Shown in pieces: positions 10,403 through 21,700 of a DNA stretch of 64,000 nt (the stretch's first letter is position 1; each line of letters begins with the position of its first letter). Location: assembly GCA_910589415.1 (NCBI GenBank), contig OU342630.1, positions 13,921,867 through 13,985,866 of the forward strand. Direction: 5' to 3'. Below the pieces are notes generated by a model that worked only from the letters and a program-made list of their open reading frames with translations, ran no database searches and had not been told where the DNA came from. Position numbers and translations under genes: made by a program. This DNA comes from Malachius bipustulatus. Lineage: Eukaryota; Arthropoda; Insecta; Coleoptera; Melyridae.

Positions 10403-11809
10403 CCTTGGCCTAGTCGTAATGTGATCGTCAAAGTGGTTAGGGCCCTCCTTCTTAAGGAGCAGAAGTACGTTGTGTCGCTCGTAATAACTTCAGTTGTTTT
10501 CAAATGGAGTTGGCAAAGAAAAGAGGGTAGCGCGATTTTCACCTATCATTGTTCATTACCAGACTTTCAAAACAGAGTGAACTGAACGTCTTTTGAGTTT
10601 TGTTTAAACCGAGCAAAATTTATTCCTATAAATTTTCCTAAACAAGTTTTGAAATTCTTTCCACCTCAAAAAGAATTAGGAAAACAGCCCGCGACATTAT
10701 TTCATCTATTTTTCACACTGGTCACAGTTTGTTTAATCTAATTACTTTGGTTAACCATACATGATTTATAAATCGTTATTTTAAGTACTTCATATAAATT
10801 TAAGCGACACTTTCTTGGTCTACTTATTAATCGTAATTATAAAATACAAACTTAAATTTCTTTCTAGGGCTTAGTTGACTATTTTTGTTAAATACAATTT
10901 CTTAATTATTTCTAACGTAATTCATTATTATTCCAGCTCAAGGTTAAATTTATCATCTCCTTTTTTTCTGAAAGGTCGTCTCAAGTGGACGCCACCTGTT
11001 TATAGTCTGTACACTGAGTGTTATCTGTTGTGGTAACTAAGGATACATCATCTCGTTATGTTTCTTACTCCTATTGCATTGCATAAATAGTCCAGTCAAA
11101 TTAGACGAAAAAGGCATCGAATTATGCATTTCATGCGGAAAAGAAAATATTTTTTGTGGGGGTTGGATAGTCCGTGGAGAGTCTAAATCCAAAAATGCGA
11201 CCTCCTACCCCTTGTGAACTAGCCGCCATATTGGTTTTAGGGGTGGATGGAGTTTTTGCACTTTACGACGTTAATTTGCATTTTACCGAAAAAAGTGTCA
11301 TTACTTACTTTATTCAGAAAACCATTCTCCACAAATTTGTATATGTGACAGTTTTTCGTATTTGCAATATTTAATGACCTACAGGTGATTCATTAAGAAC
11401 AAGGGGGATGAAAAATTGGTATTTTCGGAATAACTCCTTTTTTTCAATCGCAATCCAAAAATTGTTCCCACAAAACTTGTAGCGCTTACAATTACGAACA
11501 TTTACATAACAATATCTCATTAATCGGACCAATTATTGTTGCGCAGTAGTGCGTCAAAGTCATTAAGGTGAGATCGGGCCAATTAGGTTTCTCAGGTAAG
11601 CGATAACCCAGGCCGACTCGCTCCAAATAGGGCTGCTAGCTGTATATAGATAAGATTTGTCTGTGATGTGGCAAAACCAATAAAAACGTGTCTAGACAAG
11701 CCTAGAAAATATATGCACTTTTAAAAAAACATTAGCTTGTTCGTGAAAATCTGGAAACACATCCCAAAAAAAGTCATTCGATCAGTTGGGAAACGACCAG
11801 TGTTCCAAA

Positions 11810-12552
11810 ATGAGTGACTGCTTCATCTGTAAAGAGGCCTTGGACCTCGACGAAAATCGCGTCATTAAAGAAAAAGGGGTACAAACTCTTCGGAAATCCG
11901 CGAATACGAGGGAAAACAAAGAAAATGAGGTCATGTTAAACAACGTTTCGACAATGACTGTGCACGTAGCTTGTTACAAAAACTACACCAATCCGAAACT
12001 GGCACTAGCTGCAAGGTACGTTGATGAATTTTTTATGCTGTAAAAATTATTGTTAAATGTTATATCGTCGCTGTCATTACGTAAAGGCCTATCTCTGATT
12101 TAACAACTTTTCAGGAGAACGTTTTGAAGAAAACTCTACTGTTCATTTTGTCTGTAGCACGAGATATAATTCATTATCAGAACCTGTTTTTCATATACTT
12201 CTAGCACAAAAGTACACTTAGAACATTGAGACATAATCTTTTTTGAAAGAAAAGATTGAACTTTTTCTGTAAATAAACTATTAAGAAGATAGGCCTTTAC
12301 GTAATGACAGCGACGATATATTGTAAAAAAAAACATTTATATCATTTTGCAAGATATTCACTAATTATCGATTTCTTTTCATTCTCATACAGTGCTATCA
12401 ATTCCCATCGATTTCTATCAATTTCCATAAATTCTTATCAATTTGTAATTTTCAGCCGGAGGAGCTGCAATCCAACTTCCTCATCGACATCCGACTCACC
12501 AAGGGTGCTGCGATCATCCCCGTCTTTTGATTTTAAACGTGATTTTAAATGA
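11810..12552 (+). CDS. Uncharacterised zinc-binding-type gene, exons 1-2 (N-terminal part)
   Basis: Exon 1 (11810-12015) starts at ATG (MSDCFICKEALDLDEN), continues GVQTLRKSANTREN and reaches VHVACYKNYTNPKLALAAR. The spacing of C-x2-C and H-x3-C-Y-x2-Y-T-N suggests a zinc-binding fold. A GTACGT donor (12016) and a TTTTCAG acceptor (AG at 12454-12455) give exon 2 (12456-12552) in correct phase, encoding a Ser-rich stretch with SPRVLRSSPSFDFK, then a stop. A 260-bp MITE sits in the intron. The module order resembles an unnamed family of arthropod and cnidarian proteins in which a further CxxC segment should follow. That segment is missing here, so this is probably a truncated copy. Function unknown. 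Confidence 0.6.
12061..12320. mobile_element. 260-bp MITE inside the intron of the 11.8-kb gene
   Basis: 34-bp terminal inverted repeats beginning TATATCGTCGCTGTCATTAC are perfectly matched at 12287-12320. It has no coding content. It lies between donor 12016 and acceptor 12455, so splicing would remove it. Confidence 0.8.
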
Positions 12553-13090
12553 AAAACGTAAATCAATTACATCATTGAACATCGAGGCAGCCATGAAAGT
12601 AATTTTCGCATCCATTGATCAAAATTATGAAGAATGCCAATTTTCACTAACATTCCTGATGGACCTCATTGATGGTGATTATAAACCTGACCCTAGAACC
12701 GTTATCAGGCGCTTGGAAGAAAAGTATGGGGAGGGGGAAATACTCGTTTGTTCGTCTCCGCGGAAAGGGACCGTCATTCTTCTACGAAGTACAGGGCTTA
12801 AGGTCTTATTGCAAGAGTGGTACGAATCACGAAATTCTAATGAGGAGGAAGAAGTGGAACGTTTTTTACGAGAATCAGCAAGAGTTTTGAAACGCGTTAT
12901 TCGATCGAAAATGTACGACATCACATCTTATCCCCCGTCAGATAATTTCCTCGAAAACATCAATGAAGCTGTTCCTGCCCCTCTTCTCATCTTCTTGCAT
13001 GAATTAATTCTGTCGGATAAAAATGGTTCACTGGAGTCTTGGCAACGGGTTTGTACATCAATTGCGCATCAAATCATTAATGCTGCTTGA
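12527..13090 (+). CDS. C-terminal module of the same uncharacterised family, different frame
   Basis: A 187-codon frame (no ATG at its opening; first Met at 12593) encodes a helical, acidic protein. Visible blocks are FSLTFLMDLIDGDYKPDPRT, RRLEEKYGEGEILVCSSPRK, ARVLKRVIRSKMYDITSYPP and APLLIFLHELILS. The D-Y-T-YP-sD and LL-FL-E-L blocks recall the C-terminal half of the same unnamed family as the gene at 11810. The frame is offset from exon 2, so the copy is either frameshifted/deleted or has a third exon. It lies wholly inside the TIR element. Confidence 0.5.
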   Translation: MILNVILNEKRKSITSLNIEAAMKVIFASIDQNYEECQFSLTFLMDLIDGDYKPDPRTVIRRLEEKYGEGEILVCSSPRKGTVILLRSTGLKVLLQEWYESRNSNEEEEVERFLRESARVLKRVIRSKMYDITSYPPSDNFLENINEAVPAPLLIFLHELILSDKNGSLESWQRVCTSIAHQIINAA

Positions 13091-15014
13091 CCACGATCGT
13101 TTCTTTCATCACTGAAGTTGGCAGTAGGAACTTTTATGTACAAATCCTTTGGATCTCGACTTTTAATCGATGTTCTTTCGTCATTGGGTATGTCATCTTC
13201 ATAAAACGAAGTCCAAAAATATGAGGTTTCGTCAATCCAACAACCAGAACGTGAAATAATTCCTCCAGCATTTACCCAGTAAAATTTCGTCCTGTGGTAG
13301 GTACATAAAATACTATTATTATGAATAATTTAACACAACTTGTACGACAGTCGTTTATACTTTCGAGAGTCTAGAATTGATTCTACAAATGGATCAAAGT
13401 ACTTTTCATGCATCTCGCATAATAACGATATACATATTAATTTTTCTGAATTTTGACAAATTCAAAACCTAAGATTCATGATATTTTGACTACATCAATT
13501 GGATTGGACGAGTGAAAGGTTAAGTTCGCAGACTTCGGCGCACTACTGCGCAACAATAATGGGTCCGATTAATGAGATATTGTTATGTAAATGTTCGTAA
13601 TTGTAAGCGCTACAAGTTTTGTGGGAACAATTTTTGGATTGCGATTGAAAAAAAGGAGTTATTCCGAAAATACCAATTTTTCATCCCCCTTGTTCTTAAT
13701 GAATCACCTGTAGGTCATTAAATATTGCAAATACGAAAAAATGTCACATATGCAAATTTGTGGAGAATGTTTTTCTGAATAAAGTAAGTAATGACACTTT
13801 TTTCGGTAAAATGCGAATTAACGTCGTAACGTGCAAAAACTCCATCCACCCCTAAAACCAATATGGCGGCTAATTCACAAGGGGTAGGAGGTCGCATTTT
13901 TGGATTTAGACTCTCCATGGACTACCCAACCCCCACACAAAATATTTTCTTTTCCGCATGAAATGCACATTTAAATCCTACTTTGACTGGACTAATAGTC
14001 AATCGAGTTAAATTGGGACGTATTGTCAGAAATACGTTTGAATCGTTAGCAATTCTAAAAATATGAGCGAGAGTGAGACGGAAGTACGGCTCGCGTCTTG
14101 ATACGCTTAGATTGATACGATATTACGATAAGATTGTCGTCCAGCTGATCGGCTACCGTCAGTAGTGTCAGTGACAGCGCTTAATATACTGATGAGGTTT
14201 GTGTTGTGATTTGAAACGTTTTTAATACGAAATTAGCAGAATTACCTGTGATATTGTACGGTGTGATGAACTATGAGTAACTTATTAATTGCGCGAATGC
14301 CTAAAAATCTATTTCCTTGTTATTATAAGGTTAAAAAAAACCGGACTGGGTATATTCTCGCAACGAAATACCTACAAAAAATTACACAAAATGCCTGGGA
14401 AACGATTGAGCTCCCTAGTACGTGGTCTTGTGGTTAAATTGCCGGAATATTTTACTTGCAGAATAAGAAAACGGAGGTGTTATGTTTTCCTTTAAACGGC
14501 AACCAGCAGGTAGGTCTAATCATGATAACAATAATTATTATCATTCTTATTTACTTGCATCATATATATATGTTATCAAAAAGTTGCAAGGCTCTACTTC
14601 GTCAATAACTTGTCGAAATAATATATTTGTAGGATATTCATTATTCCTCAACACACGCCACTGACACGAACTGCGATACCACATCTGGTTCAACTTAGAA
14701 ATAAGTGTACGAATCAAATCGAATTAAATGAAATTGTTTAGTCAGAATCAGTGTGGCATGACAACAGACAACACTCAGTGGACAGACGATATCTGAGATT
14801 TGCTCATGTTAGGGTGAGTGGTTTTCAGACATGCAATGTTGCCACTTGCAAGTCTGGAATTTGCTTATGCTGGCTTCAGCTAATATTTCGCTATTTTACC
14901 CCATTGCTTTGAATTTTAAGACGTGAGTTCTTTAAGAGATAAAACGCCAAAACTCGACTCTCCACACAGACCTAGAGACTCTAGACAACGACGATATGAT
15001 CCACTGTAACATGT

Positions 15015-15052
<38 letters not shown>

Positions 15053-15272
15053 CTTTATTTATAATAGGACTTGCCTAGTACATAAACAAATAAGTTTTAT
15101 TTCGTTTACAGATAAATTATACCAATTACCCGAATTACAATACATGTATAATACACTCCCAAAAACACTCCCCACATATCAAGCAAAAGACAACAATTTT
15201 CATTCTTATTGACTAAACCTTAATCTGTACTTACAATTATATATTTACTCTATTCTACATGCTTTATGTACA

Positions 15273-18071
15273 TCAATAATTATTACTTAGTTTTAGATAA
15301 CGGTTTAATTTCTTCCTGAAAAGATTAATATTCTCCACCGTTTTAATATCATCGGGCAACGCATTATATAGTTTCACGCCCTCATAAAATAAAGTTCTTT
15401 GCAAGGAGGTGGTTCCAACATACGGTATACTAAAGTTATTACCAGTTCTAATATTGTATCCCAGTACATCCGTCCGTCTCTGGAGAAACGAACGAAGATA
15501 CTGAGGCAACTGTTCGCGATCTATCTTAAATACCAACTCCAAATTAGCTCTAACAATAATCTGCTCGACAGATAGCCAGTCAAGCTCTCTCAGCATGTCC
15601 TTTATAGGGGTATATCTACCACAATTTAAAATTATACGCATAGCTTTATTTTGTTGTACTTGAAGTTTCCCTATTTTTTCCTTTGTGCAAGCTATTAACA
15701 GTGAAGAACAGTAACTAAAATGAGGCAGTACTATAGTATTATAAACCAACCTTTTGCACCATATAGACAAATGCTTGGATACCCTGCTGAAGAAACCAAT
15801 CTTCTTTGCCACCTTCTTGATTTGATAACTAATCTGACTCAAGAAACTCAGCTGCGCGTCTATAATGACACCCAAATACCTAAACTCCGGAACCAGTTCA
15901 ATAATTGAATCATTTATTACTATGGATAACCCGGCTTCTCTATATCTGTTACAGTTTGCCTTTGTGCCTAGCACTATACATTTTGTTTTATCTGTATTTA
16001 ATTTTAACTTATTTTTACAAATCCAGTTATGCAATTTTTCAAGTTCTTCGTTTAGAACATTTGTAACATCATCAAACTGATCCCCAGAGACCGATACCAA
16101 GGTGTCATCAGCGAAAAGATTTACAAAAGACTTCTCAAGCACATTGTGTATATCATTTACATATATAATGAACAAGAGGGGGCCCAAAACACTCCCCTGC
16201 GGGACACCCCATAAACTTTTTCTCTCAGCCGACAACTTATTATCTATCCTAGTTTTATGATATCTACAACTCACATAGTCTCCTAGCCATTTCAGCACAA
16301 CTGACCCAACACCGTACAATTTTAACTTCTTAATAAGAATTTCACGATCTATTGTCTCGAACGCCCGTTTCAGGTCAACAAATACACTGAGCACCACTTT
16401 ACCATCACTTATGTCCTGCCTCCACTTGGCAGTCACATACTGTAGAGCCGATTCCGTAGAATGAGCACTTCGAAATCCCGACTGTCCAACATAAAGCAGA
16501 TCATTCTTCTCAAAATATTCTTTCAACTGACGACATACTATGTGTTCAATTATTTTATCTATTACTGGCATTAAATTGATTGGACGGAATTCAGCAAAGC
16601 CTCCTGGATTGGAAACCTTTGGGACTGGCACAATCACACTGGTCTTCAATTCTTTTGGCATTCTTCCAGTGGTCAGGGATGTATTTACTAAATAAAGCAG
16701 TGGGTATCCAACTACATCGAATAACTTTTTGACTAAATTAACGCTCAGTAAATCATCGCTGGTACTTTTTGATTTTAATTGATTGACAATTTTCCTCAAT
16801 TCTGGAAGCCTTACAGCTTCGAATTTAGCAAAGTGAACATGATTTACCTGTTGCATGTTGGAATTCCAGGACTTATACTCGATACTGTTGGCAATTTCAC
16901 TTAAACTATCTGCAAAAAAATCGTTAAAATCATCTTCAACACTTTTCCTGGAACATCTATTGGACAATATGTTCGAGAAATCAATCTCCTCCCGTTTATT
17001 GTTGACCAGCTCTTTTAATGTGTGCCACATTTTCTTGCCATTTCCTTTGCATTTATCAATATTTTCTTCGTAATACTTGCTTTTCTCTGACCGCATCATC
17101 GCAACCAGTTTATTCCTTTGAGATTTGTACTTCTGAAAGTCGCTTTCGTTTCTCGTCCAACTAAATTTTTTATAAGCAATGTCTCTGTCACGTTGTGCTC
17201 GTTTCACGTTGTGGGTTATCCACGGTTTATTCTGAACTCTTCTTGTCTTCTTTGGTGCCACTTTGTCGATAGTAGCTTCAATTATCCCCCGAAGATCTGC
17301 GTATATGACATCAACATCAGTAGATGTGTAGTTCCACTCTTCACCAATCAGTTCCACAGCGATTTTATCCATCGATTTGTAACTCAAATCTCTATAAAAT
17401 ATGGTATTTTTCTTCTTCATCTTCACTTCCATTTGTATTTCAATACCTATAATGTCATGGTCGCTTATTGCAGGAAATTTTCTCGGAGCTTCAATGGCCG
17501 CAAAATCATTAGTTATTATGTGATCCACAAGTGTAGCAGATGTGGGTGTAATCCTAGTGGCCTTCGTTACAATCTGCTTGAAACCTGCTGCCTGAATTAT
17601 CTCCCGCAATTTCGCTGAACAACCTCCTTGCTTTAATAAGTCTACATTTATGTCGCCCAATAATACCGTCCTTTGTGTTTGAACAGCTCCATCATTAAGA
17701 ACATCCTCCAAATAATCCAGAAATTCATCACAGGGAGCATTTGGCGATCGGTATAATGCCCCTACAATAACATCCCCTCCACCAAGTCGAATTTTTATTA
17801 TTGATGTCCAATAACTGTAGATTCTTTCCTCGCCACCGAAAACTTCAAATTTTAAACCCTTTCTCAAGTACACCGCAGTTCCACCCGTATGTCTACTGTT
17901 AGAATAGCATACAACAAGATCATACTCATTTATTTCAATTTCACATCTTTCTATGTCCGATGTTACGTGCGTCTCACTAACACAGACTACGACCGGACTT
18001 CTGTCGTCCACTAATTGTCTTACTTCTTCAATGTGTGATGTGAGACCTTGAGCATTAATATGAATAATCAA
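15273..18071 (-). CDS. LINE ORF2: APE-type endonuclease and reverse transcriptase
   Basis: This is a 932-codon frame whose first codon is TTG, so the true start is uncertain. It opens directly with the endonuclease (IIHINAQGLTSHIEEV). The endonuclease covers about residues 1-225, with SETH, GDINVDLL and SDHDI catalytic-type motifs. The reverse transcriptase runs about 450-720, with FRPINLMPVIDKIIE, FVDLKRAFETIDREIL, GVPQGSVLGPLLF near residue 622 and the catalytic FADD near 652. The C-terminus contains the usual helical region of CR1/Jockey-type LINEs. No RNase H is seen. It is separated from ORF1 by about 48 nt, suggesting reinitiation or internal entry. All key residues are present, so the copy may be young. 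Confidence 0.87.
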   Translation of the reverse strand: MIIHINAQGLTSHIEEVRQLVDDRSPVVVCVSETHVTSDIERCEIEINEYDLVVCYSNSRHTGGTAVYLRKGLKFEVFGGEERIYSYWTSIIKIRLGGGDVIVGALYRSPNAPCDEFLDYLEDVLNDGAVQTQRTVLLGDINVDLLKQGGCSAKLREIIQAAGFKQIVTKATRITPTSATLVDHIITNDFAAIEAPRKFPAISDHDIIGIEIQMEVKMKKKNTIFYRDLSYKSMDKIAVELIGEEWNYTSTDVDVIYADLRGIIEATIDKVAPKKTRRVQNKPWITHNVKRAQRDRDIAYKKFSWTRNESDFQKYKSQRNKLVAMMRSEKSKYYEENIDKCKGNGKKMWHTLKELVNNKREEIDFSNILSNRCSRKSVEDDFNDFFADSLSEIANSIEYKSWNSNMQQVNHVHFAKFEAVRLPELRKIVNQLKSKSTSDDLLSVNLVKKLFDVVGYPLLYLVNTSLTTGRMPKELKTSVIVPVPKVSNPGGFAEFRPINLMPVIDKIIEHIVCRQLKEYFEKNDLLYVGQSGFRSAHSTESALQYVTAKWRQDISDGKVVLSVFVDLKRAFETIDREILIKKLKLYGVGSVVLKWLGDYVSCRYHKTRIDNKLSAERKSLWGVPQGSVLGPLLFIIYVNDIHNVLEKSFVNLFADDTLVSVSGDQFDDVTNVLNEELEKLHNWICKNKLKLNTDKTKCIVLGTKANCNRYREAGLSIVINDSIIELVPEFRYLGVIIDAQLSFLSQISYQIKKVAKKIGFFSRVSKHLSIWCKRLVYNTIVLPHFSYCSSLLIACTKEKIGKLQVQQNKAMRIILNCGRYTPIKDMLRELDWLSVEQIIVRANLELVFKIDREQLPQYLRSFLQRRTDVLGYNIRTGNNFSIPYVGTTSLQRTLFYEGVKLYNALPDDIKTVENINLFRKKLNRYLKLSNNY

Positions 18072-18119
18072 CTCCCTATCTTTCTGCGAAATTGCCTTAT
18101 TGGTGATTTTCTGTGTTTG

Positions 18120-19196
18120 CTATATATAAAGGGTCCTTTCCCTGGTTCTCTCCTGAGCCTTTTTAAGGCATGCACAATTTTTGTCAAACACCGTATGGTC
18201 ATATGTAATGTCTGGTATCTTCAGTACTTCATAAGCATGTTTACAATTACTGCATTCATATTTATTAGAGCGGCAGTCCTTACTACTATGATTTCCACTA
18301 CAAAGTGGACAAATGACTTGATCGTGTCTACAATCCGCAGCCTTATGTCCGAACTTCCAACATTTGTAACAGCGCAGAACTCCAACAAACTCAAAAACGG
18401 GATAACTCTCCCAGTCTATAAACAGCCTTTTACATTTAACTAGTGCTTTGTACATTTCTGGGGAGACTTCTAATATTACATTATGACGTTGCTTATTTTT
18501 TGGTTTATACATTTTTATTATTTTCAATTTTATATTTTCCACTTGTTCAAGACAGCCTTGTTTTTTAATATTTTCAATTAAATCCTCTTCATGTCTTATA
18601 TGATCATCCCGTAATCCGCAAATTATAATTTTCGGGTTTACTCTTTTTGCGATTTCAATTTCATATTTTTCGGAAAGTTCAATGACCGCTCTCTGGTGGA
18701 GTTTTTTCAGGGATTCATTATCATTGCACTCGATAACAACACTTCCTTGTCCTGCTTGTTTAATTTTTTTCACTGCTACTGATAATTCGGACGGTTTTAT
18801 CTTCTGCGTGATAGTATTTCTGGTTAAATTAGAATCTTGATTCTTCTTAGGTTTGATTATAAGAGGTGGAAAACTATCCTCCTTCACTATTGTGGACCAC
18901 TGTGTCGTATTCTTGTTTTCATTTTCAGATTTTTCTAAATATTTCTGCACTTTTTGTGTTTGTAAAACAAGCTGATCCAATTTTTTGGCGAGATCGAGTT
19001 TTTCTTTGGCTGACCTCTTACAATTATTACAAAACCAAAACAAATTGTTGTATTCATTTATTGCCTTGAACACTGGATCTTTTAACTGCACACACTGTGA
19101 ATGATAATCCTCACCACAATAAAAGCAGGTAATTAGCTTTGAATTTACTATAAAATTATCCGAGCAATGAGCACACACCCGTGCACTCGTTGCCAT
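18120..19196 (-). CDS. LINE ORF1: PHD finger plus zinc-knuckle RNA-binding protein
   Basis: The ATG at 19196 starts a 358-residue protein. Residues about 8-60 form a PHD-type C4HC3 finger (CAHC, CFYC, H-x2-C, CNNC). A Lys-rich middle includes an RRM-like region around residues 140-220. Residues about 275-310 carry zinc knuckles CYKCWKFGHKAADC and CPLCSGNHSSKDC, followed by another Cys/His cluster. Such ORF1 proteins bind the element RNA and act as nucleic-acid chaperones in target-primed reverse transcription. The PHD plus knuckle layout is known from CR1-type LINEs. The frame is intact. A small upstream frame (19378-19148) overlaps its start in another frame and is not supported as a gene. 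Confidence 0.85.
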   Translation of the reverse strand: MATSARVCAHCSDNFIVNSKLITCFYCGEDYHSQCVQLKDPVFKAINEYNNLFWFCNNCKRSAKEKLDLAKKLDQLVLQTQKVQKYLEKSENENKNTTQWSTIVKEDSFPPLIIKPKKNQDSNLTRNTITQKIKPSELSVAVKKIKQAGQGSVVIECNDNESLKKLHQRAVIELSEKYEIEIAKRVNPKIIICGLRDDHIRHEEDLIENIKKQGCLEQVENIKLKIIKMYKPKNKQRHNVILEVSPEMYKALVKCKRLFIDWESYPVFEFVGVLRCYKCWKFGHKAADCRHDQVICPLCSGNHSSKDCRSNKYECSNCKHAYEVLKIPDITYDHTVFDKNCACLKKAQERTRERTLYI

Positions 19197-19464
19197 CCTG
19201 AACTGAGAATGTTTGCGAGTATCATTTTTAGATCTCGATACTTAAAGGCCATTTTAACCCTTTTCAGGATGCTTCGAGTTTCATTAAGGTTTTTACTCGA
19301 AATTACACTTGTTGTCACTGTCCAATGTGGACTAATGATAGATTTTCTTTTACTATGACTTTGAAAGTTGTCTTCCATTTCTTGTATTTAACTTTACATG
19401 AAATTGCTCAGCAACTTCACGTCTTGCGTTCAGTACTCACTGAAAATTATTAGATATCTGTATT

Positions 19465-19550
19465 TTGGGAATCGGTAGTACTCTATGAATAGATCAAAAG
19501 TCTTCACAGGCATAAGCTTAGAAAAACTCGATTTCTCGAGTTATTCGTCT
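19465..19550. repeat. Diverged inverted-repeat partner of 25775-25885
   Basis: GGGAATCGGTAGTACTC, then ATAGATCA-AAGTCTTC, then CTCGATTTCTCGAG match in reverse complement the sequence at 25775-25885 (GAGTACTACCAATTCCC and the CTCGAGAAAACGAG region). The two are old copies of one repeat in opposite orientation. Confidence 0.55.
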
Positions 19551-19867
19551 CGTGAAGATCGAATTTGTTCTACGCCATTGCTGTATTCGTGACCACCGTG
19601 GAGTTCATTCCTCTACTAATTCATGACTTTTTTATAAATTATAAATGATCTGACTTATCAGATTCAGATCAGTTTCTAGTCCTCTCCTTGTGAAAACAAT
19701 AAACTTTTCAGTTTTATAAAAACAAGTAGGTAACGTCTATAAAAACGTATAAGACGGAAGAGTTCGTCGATTTAGTGACCGAATTGCCTTCAAGATGTTA
19801 TGGGATATTATAGCATGTGAAAAATCACCTTGCTATTGATATTCTTCTTGAGAATAAAATTATTATA

Positions 19868-20629
19868 CAGTGTGTCCCCGGATGGACCTAACTATACTTA
19901 TAAACTTCCTTATTTTTCATCTTAGGAAAAAAAGTCATTTTATAGAAAAAGTTTCGCTTTATCTCGAATATCTTAAGCCGCTGTCAAAATTTCGAAATAA
20001 TATACAGGGTGGATACAATTAATTTATTACAGTTTTTACCAAAGATATTTCCTACTTGCATATCGATATGACACTTCACCAATACCGTAGCACTTAACTA
20101 AATAAATTCTTTGCTCTAGAGACAACATAATTTCAATTTAATATTGATTAACACTTGGTAGACACTTCAAGCGATAATTTGAGTAAATCATTTGTTTTGG
20201 CAAAATGTATCCATGGTATTACTTATTATTTATCCTAATAAAGATAAACAAATCTACTTAGAGATAAAACTTCTGATTAGTTATCTGACTTTCTGTTAAA
20301 ATTTCAGTTAATATTATTTTTTTTTTCAAGTAGGATGTACCTACCTGTTTTTTACTATTTTTTTAAAGTTTCATACTAAGTTTAGATCACTTGTTAAAAA
20401 ATGTGTAACGTTAGGAGGGCAATATGAGGAATAAGTTTTGTATAAACTTTTATACATGGTAAAAACTGTAATAAATGAATTGTATCCACCCTGTATATTA
20501 TTTCGAAATTTTGACAGCGGCTGAAGAAATTCTAGATAAAGCAAAACTTTTTCTAAAGAATTACTTTTTTCCTAAGATGAAAAATAAGGAAGTTTATAAG
20601 TATAGTTAGGTCCATCCGGGGACACACTG
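19868..20629. mobile_element. TA-flanked foldback MITE (CAGTGTGTCCCC ends)
   Basis: The ends CAGTGTGTCCCCGGATGGAC and its reverse complement bound inverted arms of about 135 bp, flanked by TA on each side (19866-19867 and 20630-20631). TA flanks and CAGTG-type ends fit Tc1/mariner-derived MITEs. The loop is replaced by a second MITE at 20005-20493. Confidence 0.8.
20005..20493. mobile_element. Nested TA-flanked MITE (CAGGGTGGATAC ends)
   Basis: The inverted ends CAGGGTGGATACAATT and AATTGTATCCACCCTG, about 38 bp long with minor differences, are flanked by TA on both sides. It sits at the centre of the palindrome of the outer MITE. The interior is noncoding. Confidence 0.78.
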
Positions 20630-21700
20630 TATTATAACTTCTATTATTGTAGGTATTATAATTTGTAAATATTATGATTTGTACATATATCTCCATTTGC
20701 TAGATATTGTTCTAATTGTGTTTACTAATTAATTATTCACCCACATTCATAAGTTTTGGATCCCCTGTATGGCACTGGAGTTGAAATTTTATGAATGGAA
20801 CATTAATAATTTTATGAATAATTATGACAGGAGAAGGTAGCCATCTTGAGAGAGTTGAAAATTGCATTTTCTTGTGCAGCATTCAAGAAGTCTTGTCTAG
20901 GAAATTCCCACAAAGGACCCATAAAAATAATATTGGCAGTAGTTCCTGGTTAGATTGGCCATTTTAGTTGTTTTGATTTTGTAATTCGGTAAGGGGAACC
21001 CTCAATAGTTTAAGGTAAGTCTTCTTGAAGTTTTCCCATTCTTGCTAGCATAGAACTGCATAGATGTCTCGATAGATGTGATATATTTGCAGGGTTTTAG
21101 TTAAGGTTAGACTTTGATTTGGACCCCTAGCCAAGTAGTTGAGGCCTGAAGCTCGGCTACTGACTGGGATTCAATTCATCCGTTCCTGAAATTGGCAATT
21201 TCACGATACACTCCAGCAAGTTATTGCTAGTTATAGAAAATAGCATATTACATATTATGTACCGAATTATTTGTAATGTACCCAGAAAATGGCTTAAATA
21301 AATGTAACTGTCTTTAATAAATTTTACATCGCATGGTCTGCATTTTAAATGGCTTATACCAATGAAAATTCCTACTGGTCTTCTTGTAACAATATTAGAT
21401 GAACTTTGATAAGAAACCAGTCAAACTTATAACTGAAACTCCCGTGTTTATTTTAGATTTTCATATTTATTGAGCGCAGCCAAATTAGCTCCCATAGTTC
21501 ATAATAAAATTTAAATGTCAAGTATCAATGTCAAATACATTTTACAAAATTTATAACAAAGAATCTAAAGGTGCCCACAGACTAGCACACAAGTGCGTCA
21601 TACATGTTTGCCATACATGTGCATCGTCCATGTACGATGAGCGTTTCTCAGCCACAGATCTACACACTAGCTTGTCACGCAAGCAGTATCGAAGTACGCG

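Larger units (their letters stand above)
11089..13993 (+). mobile_element. 2.9-kb DNA transposon-like element with 460-bp TIRs and an uncharacterised gene
   Basis: The ends AGTCCAGTCAAA and TTTGACTGGACT bound long inverted repeats (11089-11554 and 13539-13993) that match almost throughout. The trinucleotide AAT flanks both ends (11086-11088 and 13994-13996), a possible 3-bp target-site duplication. The interior encodes a spliced zinc-binding-type gene but no recognised transposase. Long TIRs with a 3-bp duplication would be compatible with a PIF/Harbinger-like class, but this is not established. Confidence 0.75.
15015..19440 (-). mobile_element. CR1-like LINE with both ORFs open
   Basis: ORF1 (19196-18120) and ORF2 (18071-15273) are both uninterrupted. 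The 3' UTR ends in AATAAAG followed by a (TTA)n tail (15015-15051 as AAT on the + strand), typical of LINEs that end in microsatellite-like tails. The 5' end is placed loosely near 19440. The element lies in hiw intron 2 in the same orientation as hiw. No target-site duplication could be fixed. Confidence 0.8.

Noticed and set aside
14188..14222. CTGATGAGG followed by GAAAC about 18 bases later
   Set aside because: The intervening bases do not form a stem II (no C to pair with the G after the core), so the hammerhead reading fails.
19148..19378. 76-codon minus-strand ORF upstream of and overlapping LINE ORF1
   Set aside because: It is in a different frame, has no domain, and probably lies in the 5' UTR.
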